Positions 6,268 through 11,610 of a stretch of 20,665 bases of DNA are shown piece after piece. The notes below the pieces were generated by a model. That model did not search any database, was not told where the DNA came from, and saw nothing but the letters and a program-made list of their open reading frames with translations. Each line of letters begins with the position of its first letter. Within the stretch, counting starts at the first letter, position 1. A program made the position numbers and the translations under genes. The stretch comes from Pseudomonadota bacterium (GTDB lineage Bacteria > Pseudomonadota > Alphaproteobacteria > Caulobacterales > Caulobacteraceae): contig JAEYAO010000110.1 in assembly GCA_023456105.1 (NCBI GenBank), positions 1 through 20,665 on the forward strand, in the 5' to 3' direction.

Positions 6268-6356
6268 GCTATAGGCGCGCCTCCCGCGCAGGCGGGACAA
6301 ATCCGTGGGAGGCAGCCATGCCGGACCACGGCTCACCGGCCTGATCCCCGATCAGG
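6268..6356 (+). promoter_or_regulatory. Structured rplK-rplA leader, candidate ribosomal-protein autoregulatory site
   Basis: After a possible -10 (GCTATAGG, 6268-6275; no clear -35), the leader can fold in alternative ways. CCGTGG (6303-6308) pairs with CCACGG (6326-6331). This stem encloses GGC/GCC (6311-6313 with 6320-6322) and an asymmetric GA/GGA internal loop, the general shape of an L1-binding helix. A competing stem pairs GCCTCCC (6279-6285) with GGGAGGC (6307-6313). A third perfect hairpin, CCTGATC-CCC-GATCAGG (6340-6356), stands 8 bases before the AGGAGA Shine-Dalgarno. L1 autoregulation of the rplK-rplA operon is established in E. coli; its use here is inferred. Confidence 0.5.
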
Positions 6357-6375
6357 TCATCCATAGGAGAGTTCA

Positions 6376-6807
6376 ATGGCCAAGAAGATTCTCGGCTACA
6401 TCAAGCTGCAGGTGCCGGCTGGTTCGGCCACGCCTTCGCCGCCGATCGGCCCTGCGCTGGGTCAGCGCGGCGTCAATATCATGGGCTTCTGCAAGGAGTT
6501 CAACGCGCGCACGGAAAAGGAAGCCAAGGGCACCCCGCTTCCGACCGTGATCACCGTCTACCAGGACAAGTCGTTCACCTTCATCACCAAGACGCCGCCG
6601 GCGACCTGGTACCTGAAGCAGGCCACCGGCCTGAAGTCGGGCTCCAAGCTGGTCGGCCGTGAGGTCGCCGGCAAGATCACGCAGACGCAGCTGCGCGAGA
6701 TCGCCGAAAAGAAGATGAAGGATCTCAACGCCAACGACATCGACGCCGCGGCGAAGATCATCGAAGGCTCGGCCCGCGCGATGGGCCTGGAAGTGGTGGA
6801 GGGCTAA
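6376..6807 (+). CDS. rplK: 50S ribosomal protein L11
   Basis: A 143-residue L11, the protein of the GTPase-associated centre of the large subunit that contacts 23S rRNA and elongation factors. AGGAGA lies 5 bases before the ATG at 6376. The N-terminal domain shows the signature KLQVPAGSATPSPPIGPALG and GQRGVNIMGFCKEFNA. The proline-rich hinge SFTFITKTPPATWYLKQA leads to the rRNA-binding C-terminal domain, AGKITQTQLREIAEKKMKDL and GSARAMGLEVV. rplA starts 4 bases after its stop, so the two are one translational unit. Confidence 0.98.
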   Translation: MAKKILGYIKLQVPAGSATPSPPIGPALGQRGVNIMGFCKEFNARTEKEAKGTPLPTVITVYQDKSFTFITKTPPATWYLKQATGLKSGSKLVGREVAGKITQTQLREIAEKKMKDLNANDIDAAAKIIEGSARAMGLEVVEG

Positions 6808-6811
6808 GCTC

Positions 6812-7501
6812 ATGGCCAAGCAAACCAAGCGCCTCAAGGCCCGCACCGGCGACACCCAGGCGATCATGCCGTTCGCCGACGCCATCAAGGCTGTCAAGGA
6901 CAACGCCACCGCCAAGTTCGACGAGTCGATCGAGATCGCCGTCAACCTGGGCGTCGATCCACGTCACGCCGACCAGCAGGTCCGCGGCGTGGTGAACCTG
7001 CCCTCGGGCACCGGCCGCGACGTCCGCGTCGCCGTCTTCGCCAAGGACGCCCGCGCCGATGAAGCGCGCGCGGCCGGGGCCGAGCACGTCGGCGCCGAGG
7101 ACCTGTACGAGCGCATCGCCGGCGGCTTCATGGAGTTCGACCGCGTGATCGCCTCGCCGGACATGATGGCCCTGGTCGGCCGTCTGGGTAAGGTGCTGGG
7201 CCCGCGCGGCCTGATGCCGAACCCCAAGGTCGGCACCGTGACCCCGAACGTCGCCCAGGCCGTCAAGGACGCCAAGGGCGGCGCGGTCGAGTTCCGCGTC
7301 GAAAAGGCGGGCATCGCCCACGCCGGCGTCGGCAAGGCCTCCTTCACCCAGGAAGCCCTGGAAGCCAACGTCAAGGCGTTCGTGGACGCTCTGAACCGCG
7401 CCAAGCCGTCGGGCGCCAAGGGCACCTATGTGAAGCGCATCAGCCTGTCCTCGACGATGGGCCCGGGCTTCAAGATCGACCCGGCCTCGCTCGGCGCCTG
7501 A
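6812..7501 (+). CDS. rplA: 50S ribosomal protein L1
   Basis: A 229-residue L1, the mobile-stalk protein that binds 23S rRNA helices 76-78 and assists release of deacylated tRNA from the E site. The GGAGGG Shine-Dalgarno lies within the last codons of rplK. Family hallmarks are KFDESIEIAVNLGVDPRHADQQVRGVVNLPSGTG near residues 35-68, ASPDMMALVGRLGKVLGPRGLMPNPKVGTVT near 110-140, and KAFVDALNRAKPSGAKGTYVKRISLSSTMGPG at the end. In many bacteria rplJ and rplL follow in the same operon. Here a strong terminator comes 25 bases after the stop and unrelated genes follow. Confidence 0.98.
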   Translation: MAKQTKRLKARTGDTQAIMPFADAIKAVKDNATAKFDESIEIAVNLGVDPRHADQQVRGVVNLPSGTGRDVRVAVFAKDARADEARAAGAEHVGAEDLYERIAGGFMEFDRVIASPDMMALVGRLGKVLGPRGLMPNPKVGTVTPNVAQAVKDAKGGAVEFRVEKAGIAHAGVGKASFTQEALEANVKAFVDALNRAKPSGAKGTYVKRISLSSTMGPGFKIDPASLGA

Positions 7502-7526
7502 ACTGCGGCAAACATGTTGAGTTGAG

Positions 7527-7556
7527 AACGGCGGGGAGCGATCCCCGCCGTTTTTT
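7527..7556 (+). terminator. Strong rho-independent terminator after rplA
   Basis: A perfect 11-bp stem, AACGGCGGGGA (7527-7537) with TCCCCGCCGTT (7542-7552), closes a GCGA tetraloop and runs into TTTTTT. It ends the rplKA transcript. Confidence 0.95.
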
Positions 7557-7614
7557 CTTGCGCGTCCGCGCCCCTTCAATCCACCATGAGCCGCCGTTTT
7601 GGGGGAGCGTGTTG

Positions 7615-8160
7615 ATGAAGCCGATGATCGCCGGGCTGTGCGCGGCGCTGAGCCTTTGGGCCGCGCCGGCCGCACAGGCGCAGCAGCCGCAGGACGAGGA
7701 CGCCATCAAGCTGGCCCTGGCGACCAAGATCATCGCGCGAGTTCAGACCCAGCAGATGACGGACGCGCTTGGGGCGGTGGTCGAGGCCAGCCTGCCTGCG
7801 GTTGTGGAAGGGCTGTCCGAAGCGCAATCGGCTGAGATCAGGACCCTTATGGTGGACTCCTTCTCTGCGCTGATGCCGCGGATGTTCGACGCCATGGCGC
7901 CGGTGTACGCCGACGTCTTCACCATCGAAGAACTGCGCGGTCTGAACGCCTTCTACGAAAGCGATCTCGGACGCGCCCTGCTGGAAAAGACCTTTGTCGC
8001 GCTGCCCCGCATCAATGCAGCGTCCGAGGCCGTCGTCATGGAGGCGATGCCGGGCATCATGACGAGGGTGGGCGATCGTCTCTGCGTGCACCTGAAGTGC
8101 ACGCCCGACCAGCGTCGGGAGATGAAGGCGGGGATGGCGGCCGCCCTGCCGTCCCTCTGA
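7615..8160 (+). CDS. Secreted DUF2059 domain protein
   Basis: A 181-residue protein with an N-terminal signal peptide (MKPMIAGLCAALSLWAAPAAQAQ, cleavage after AQA) and a helical DUF2059 domain. GGGGGAG at 7601-7607 sets the ATG at 7615. The DUF2059 hallmark is the stretch YADVFTIEELRGLNAFYESDLGRALLEKT around residues 98-126, which describes a helix pair typical of the family. Two cysteines near the C-terminus (DRLCVHLKC) could form a disulfide. The molecular function of DUF2059 is unknown. It stands alone behind the rplA terminator, so it should have its own promoter, not identified. Confidence 0.85.
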   Translation: MKPMIAGLCAALSLWAAPAAQAQQPQDEDAIKLALATKIIARVQTQQMTDALGAVVEASLPAVVEGLSEAQSAEIRTLMVDSFSALMPRMFDAMAPVYADVFTIEELRGLNAFYESDLGRALLEKTFVALPRINAASEAVVMEAMPGIMTRVGDRLCVHLKCTPDQRREMKAGMAAALPSL

Positions 8161-8255
8161 GGTCGCGTCGGCGCCGATCCCGTCCGTGTTCCAGCTGAGC
8201 CGTTTATTATTCGCGTGACCGAACGCCGCGCCGGGCTGTGCGTTGAGGCCAGACG

Positions 8256-9374
8256 ATGAACGGGGGCGACATGTTCGGATTCTTGAAGGCGAAGACACCT
8301 GGCCATCCGCTGGACGGCGGCGATCCGTGGAAGGGCAGGCTGGCGTTCGCCGCGATCGTGCTGGTGGTCGCCTTCTACGCCATGCAGCTGATCATCAATC
8401 TGCAGACCTTGTGGCTGCTGGTCTTCGGCGCAGTGGTGGTGGCGGTGATCCTGCGCGCCCTGGCCGATCCCATCCAGCGCTGGACGCGCATCAAGGACGC
8501 GCTGGCGGTGTTCGCCTCGCTGTTGATCGTGGTTCTGCTGATCGCGGGCGTGCTGTTCCTGTTCGGGACGCAGATCGCGCAGCAGGTCGCCTCGCTGTCC
8601 GCCGTCCTGCCGCAGGGCTGGGATCAGGTCCAGGCTTACATCCAGGCCCAGCCGTATGGCGCGCAGTTGCTGGAGCAGATCCAGCATCTCGGCGACCGCG
8701 CGGGCCAGGCGCTGCAGGTGGCGCAGAGATTCGCCATGGGCTTCGCGTCCGGTGTCACCACCCTGGTTTTGGTCGTGGTGGCCGGCGTGTTTCTGGCGAT
8801 CGAGCCGGCCAAGTCGCGCGAGGGCATGCTGTCGATCTTCCCCCTGGATCGCAGGCCCCGTCTTCGCCAGGTGTTGAACACCTGCGGCATGGCGCTGAAG
8901 GGCTGGCTGAAGGCGCAGCTGTTCTCGATGGTGCTGGTGGGCACGCTGACGGGCGTGGGGCTGGCCGTCATCGGCGTACCGTCGGCGCTGGCGCTGGGCC
9001 TCCTGACGGGCCTGGCGCAGTTCGTGCCGATCGTCGGGCCGATCGTCTCCACCGTGCCGGCCGTGCTGGTCGCCACGACGCAAGGGCTGGACACCGTGCT
9101 GCTGACGCTGGGCCTCTACGTCGTGGTCTCCCAGCTGGAGAGCAACTTCATCACCCCCATGGTGCAGAAGAACGTCGCCAACCTGCCGGTCGTGCTGGGC
9201 ATTTTCGCGGTGGTGGGCATCGGCACGCTGTTCGGGCCGCTGGGCGTCCTGTTCGCCACGCCGCTGGCGCTGGTACTGCACACCCTGGTGACCATGCTGT
9301 ACCGCCAGGACGTGCTGGGTGATCCAGACGCCAAGGCGCCGGGCGAAGAGGGGCGGAAGTCCAAGAAGGAATGA
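8256..9374 (+). CDS. AI-2E/PerM-family membrane transporter
   Basis: A 372-residue protein of the AI-2E family (TqsA/PerM/YhhQ-like exporters). It has paired N-terminal helices (LAFAAIVLVVAFYAMQLII, LWLLVFGAVVVAVILRALADPI), a soluble middle of about residues 105-165 and a C-terminal membrane half. That half bears the family signature GLAQFVPIVGPIVSTVPAVLVA and SQLESNFITPMVQKNVANLPVVLGIFAVVGIGTLFGPLGVLFATPLA (given in pieces: SQLESNFITPMVQ, then GTLFGPLGVLFATPLA). Some relatives export autoinducer-2 and others act as sodium/proton antiporters, so the substrate is open. ATG 8256 follows a GAGG at a 7-base gap; ATG 8271 behind GGGGGCG is a good alternative start. Confidence 0.9.
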   Translation: MNGGDMFGFLKAKTPGHPLDGGDPWKGRLAFAAIVLVVAFYAMQLIINLQTLWLLVFGAVVVAVILRALADPIQRWTRIKDALAVFASLLIVVLLIAGVLFLFGTQIAQQVASLSAVLPQGWDQVQAYIQAQPYGAQLLEQIQHLGDRAGQALQVAQRFAMGFASGVTTLVLVVVAGVFLAIEPAKSREGMLSIFPLDRRPRLRQVLNTCGMALKGWLKAQLFSMVLVGTLTGVGLAVIGVPSALALGLLTGLAQFVPIVGPIVSTVPAVLVATTQGLDTVLLTLGLYVVVSQLESNFITPMVQKNVANLPVVLGIFAVVGIGTLFGPLGVLFATPLALVLHTLVTMLYRQDVLGDPDAKAPGEEGRKSKKE

Positions 9375-9387
9375 TCCGTGAACGGAT
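9374..9387. promoter_or_regulatory. Short perfect palindrome at the transporter/Nudix junction
   Basis: ATCCGT-GA-ACGGAT begins at the last base of the transporter stop codon. The size suits a small operator or a weak stem; no T-run follows. Role unknown. Confidence 0.3.
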
Positions 9388-9459
9388 ATCTTGACCCCGC
9401 CGCTCGAATGCCGTCTTCGAGCCCCTGAAAGCGAGTACCGCGTTGAAGGGCCCAGGCGT

Positions 9460-9921
9460 GTGACCAAGAGCAAGCGTTCAGGACGCTCGGAAACGCGCCA
9501 GGTGGCGGCCCTGCCTTGGCGCAAGACCGGGGAGGGGCTGCAGGTCCTGATGATCACCTCGCGCGAGACGCGGCGCTGGGTCATCCCCAAGGGCGGCCGC
9601 ATGATCGGCAAGACCGACTTCGAGGCGGCCGCGCAGGAGGCTCTGGAAGAGGCGGGCGTCCGGGGCGAGATGCATCCGGAGACGATCGGCGCCTTTCGCT
9701 ACGCCAAGCGTCTTCGCAACGGCGCAGAGCGGCGGTGCGTCGTCGCCGTCTATCCGCTGGAGGTTCTGATCCAGCTGGGCGCCTGGCCCGAGGACGGCGA
9801 ACGCCAGCGGCGGTGGATGCCCCTCGCCGAGGCCGCCGACGCGGTGCATGAGCCTGATCTGGCTGACCTGATCCGCCGCTTCGAACCGCCCGCCGTCTTG
9901 TCGGACGCCGGCGAGGGGTAG
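9460..9921 (+). CDS. Nudix hydrolase (DIPP-like subgroup)
   Basis: A 153-residue Nudix protein, expected to cleave nucleoside-diphosphate-linked or diphosphoinositol-type substrates. The GTG at 9460 is chosen because GAAGGG lies 9 bases upstream; no in-frame ATG exists before the domain. The domain opens with RQVAALPWRKTGEGLQVLMITSRET and has the RRWVIPKGGRM motif typical of the DIPP-like subgroup. The Nudix helix reads EAAAQEALEEAGV. The usual Arg of REuxEExGu is Gln, and the upstream Glu of Gx5E is absent. The metal-binding EExxxEE-type glutamates remain, so activity is plausible. It converges on bfr. Confidence 0.85.
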   Translation: MTKSKRSGRSETRQVAALPWRKTGEGLQVLMITSRETRRWVIPKGGRMIGKTDFEAAAQEALEEAGVRGEMHPETIGAFRYAKRLRNGAERRCVVAVYPLEVLIQLGAWPEDGERQRRWMPLAEAADAVHEPDLADLIRRFEPPAVLSDAGEG

Positions 9922-9937
9922 GGCGGATCGCCCGCCC
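9921..9937. terminator. Weak hairpin between the convergent Nudix and bfr genes
   Basis: GGGCGG (9921-9926) pairs with CCGCCC (9932-9937) around a 5-base loop in the 24-base gap between two converging genes. Neither strand shows a T-run, so it would be a weak bidirectional terminator at best. Confidence 0.3.
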
Positions 9938-9945
9938 CATCGACC

Positions 9946-10446
9946 TCAGTTGCCCGAGGCGCTCTTGTCCGGGCCGATCTCGGTCATGGCCGACTGCAGG
10001 TAGTTCTGCTCGCCGAGCTGGCGGATCAGCAGGTGCTGGGTCTCCAGGAAGTCGATGTGCTCCTCGGTGTCCGACAGGATGTGCACCAGGATTTCGCGGC
10101 TGACGAAATCGCGCGCCTCCTCGGACTGGACGATGGCCGGCAGCAGGGTCTCGCGGCTGCCCAGCTCCAGCTGCAGGTCCGCGCCCAGGCACTCAATGGC
10201 GTTCTCGCCGATGTGCAGCTTGTGCAGGTCCTGCAGGTTGGGCAGGCCGTCCAGGAACAGCACGCGCTTGATCAGCATGTCGGCGTGCTTCATCTCGCCG
10301 ATCGATTCGTCGTAGATGACCTGACCCAGGTGCTTCAGGCCCCAGCTTTCGAACATCCGGGCGTGCAGAAAGTACTGGTTGACCGCCGTCAGCTCGTTGG
10401 TCAGCACCGCGTTGAGGGTGCGGATGATCGCGGGATCGCCCTTCAT
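9946..10446 (-). CDS. bfr: Bacterioferritin
   Basis: A 166-residue heme-containing ferritin that oxidises and stores iron in a 24-subunit shell. The start MKGDP at 10446 is canonical for Bfr and has AGGA 8 bases upstream; in-frame ATGs at 10452 and 10476 are possible but less typical. By E. coli Bfr numbering, the visible ligands are Glu18 (TNELTAVNQY), Glu51 and His54 with heme Met52 (GEMKHAD), Glu94 (QLELGSRE) and His130 (TEEHIDFLETQ). Position 127, normally the Glu of an ExxH ligand pair, is Thr. The upstream neighbour on the same strand is bfd, the usual partner for iron release. Confidence 0.96.
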   Translation of the reverse strand: MKGDPAIIRTLNAVLTNELTAVNQYFLHARMFESWGLKHLGQVIYDESIGEMKHADMLIKRVLFLDGLPNLQDLHKLHIGENAIECLGADLQLELGSRETLLPAIVQSEEARDFVSREILVHILSDTEEHIDFLETQHLLIRQLGEQNYLQSAMTEIGPDKSASGN

Positions 10447-10533
10447 GGCCATGGTCCTTTTGTCCTGATCGCGCATCCGCGCCGTCGCAGGCTTCGTAGC
10501 ACGGCAAACCGGGCTGTGTTCATCTGCGAATAC

Positions 10534-10551
10534 TTATCAGTGCATTGATAA
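10534..10551. promoter_or_regulatory. Palindromic operator-like element upstream of bfr
   Basis: TTATCAGTGCATTGATAA is an 18-base near-perfect palindrome: TTATCA arms, a TGCA core and one mismatched pair. It lies 88 bases before the bfr start in the bfd-bfr gap. Its TGATAA half-site recurs at 10794-10799 near the bfd promoter. The arms resemble the GATAAT units of enterobacterial Fur boxes, so an iron-responsive regulator is the likely binder. This is inference. Confidence 0.45.
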
Positions 10552-10583
10552 CGCAAACGATTGTCGCTCGCGCGGCCGGCTAT

Positions 10584-10784
10584 CTACTCGGCTGCGAGCG
10601 CGAAGCTTTCGCGGCTGGCCTGGATCATCTGGCGCATCTCGCACACGCACTTGGCGCACTGGGCCTGGCACCCGTGAGAGGCGAAGATGTCGCGGGGACG
10701 CTCGGCGCCCTCTTCAATGGACTGGGCCACATCGCGTCGACGAAGGCCGTTGCAGTTGCAGACGTACACGAGGCGAACACTCAC
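10584..10784 (-). CDS. bfd: Bacterioferritin-associated ferredoxin (Bfd, [2Fe-2S])
   Basis: A 66-residue protein starting with GTG at 10784 (GTG at 10769, giving MYVCNCNG, is an equally family-like start; no Shine-Dalgarno decides). Bfd donates electrons to the bacterioferritin heme so that stored iron can be released. The cluster ligands are visible as YVCNCNG (Cys9, Cys11) and CAKC (Cys43, Cys46), with 31 residues between Cys11 and Cys43, as expected for a Bfd fold. Extra cysteines at 39 and 48 are unusual. It lies upstream of bfr on the same strand with a 137-base gap, so it may share a transcript or be separately controlled. Confidence 0.88.
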   Translation of the reverse strand: MSVRLVYVCNCNGLRRRDVAQSIEEGAERPRDIFASHGCQAQCAKCVCEMRQMIQASRESFALAAE

Positions 10785-10805
10785 GCAGGCGACTGATAAT
10801 GGTTC

Positions 10806-10837
10806 GCTATAGCAGCCATAGAGGCGATTGCAAATCG
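10806..10837 (-). promoter_or_regulatory. Candidate bfd promoter with palindrome over the -35
   Basis: Reading the minus strand, TTGCAA (10833-10828) and TATAGC (10811-10806) are 16 bases apart. The -10 region GCTATAGC fits the Caulobacter GCTANAWC form in seven of eight positions. The predicted start near 10799 gives a leader of about 15 bases to the GTG at 10784. The -35 is centred in a perfect palindrome, CGATT-GCA-AATCG (10825-10837), a sensible position for a repressor such as an iron regulator. Confidence 0.5.
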
Positions 10838-10892
10838 TTCGCGGCGGCAGATCGCCGTTGACGTCGGTGGCTCGGCGTCGCAGGTCGGAACC

Positions 10893-11561
10893 ATGGCCCG
10901 CCAATCTCCCGCCTCCGCTCGTCCGCCTTGCCGGCTTTATCTCATCACGCCGCCGCAGATCCCTGATCTGGACGCCTTCGCCGGACAGCTCGAGGCCGCG
11001 CTCGACGCCGGCGACGTGGCGGCGCTTCAGGTCCGCATCAAGCCGGCCGACGAAGCCGCCGTCCGCGACGCCGTGCAGCGGCTCCTGCCCATCGCCCGCG
11101 CCAGGGATGTCGCGGTGCTGCTGAACGACCGTCCGGACCTGGCGCGGGCTCTGGGGTGTGACGGCGTCCACATCGGGCAGGAGGATGCGCCGCTCGCCGA
11201 GGCGCGCCGCATTCTGGGGCCGGACGCCATGATCGGCGTCACCTGCCACGCCGACCGCGACCTGGCCTGGGACGCGGCCGAGGGCGGCGCGGACTACGTC
11301 GCCTTCGGCGCCTTCCATCCAACCGCCACCAAGGCGACGACCCATCGGCCGGAGCTGGATCTGCTGACGACCTGGCAGGAGACGGTGGAGGTCCCTTGCG
11401 TCGCCATCGGCGGGATCACCGTCGACAACGCGGCCGCCCTGGCGCGCGCGGGCGCCGACTTCGTCGCCGTTTCGGCGGGCGTGTGGTCATACCCCGAAGG
11501 CCCCGCTGCGGCGGTGTCGCGTTTCACGGCGGTTCTGGCCGGGGCCTCAGAGGAAATTTAA
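10893..11561 (+). CDS. thiE: Thiamine phosphate synthase (ThiE-like)
   Basis: A 222-residue TIM-barrel enzyme that joins the thiazole phosphate and pyrimidine pyrophosphate to make thiamine monophosphate. Family motifs in order are RLYLITPP at the first strand, LLNDRPDLARALGCDGVHIGQED near residues 84-106, IGVTCH near 116, DYVAFGAFHPTATK near 135-148 and CVAIGGIT near 168. The substrate-binding TATK (usually TxTK) is present. The early QLR.K motif reads LQVRIK, a mild deviation. The start ATG at 10893 has only a poor Shine-Dalgarno. It is transcribed divergently from bfd, and no TPP riboswitch is visible in the 108-base gap. Other thi genes are not nearby. Confidence 0.88.
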   Translation: MARQSPASARPPCRLYLITPPQIPDLDAFAGQLEAALDAGDVAALQVRIKPADEAAVRDAVQRLLPIARARDVAVLLNDRPDLARALGCDGVHIGQEDAPLAEARRILGPDAMIGVTCHADRDLAWDAAEGGADYVAFGAFHPTATKATTHRPELDLLTTWQETVEVPCVAIGGITVDNAAALARAGADFVAVSAGVWSYPEGPAAAVSRFTAVLAGASEEI

Positions 11562-11610
11562 CAAAGATAGGGTCTGTGGAGAACGTAGCCGCTTACCCAA
11601 GGCCCTCGCC

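Noticed and set aside
7953..9611. A 552-codon minus-strand open frame opposite the AI-2E-family gene
   Set aside because: His/Gln/Arg-rich nonsense product with no recognisable domain; it overlaps three well-supported plus-strand genes.
10545..10796. An 83-codon plus-strand ORF opposite bfd
   Set aside because: Antisense to a clear [2Fe-2S] Bfd; no ribosome binding site or domain.
10785..10892. TPP riboswitch ahead of thiE
   Set aside because: The gap is only 108 bases, already holds the bfd promoter on the other strand, and shows no CTGAGA or conserved thi-box elements.
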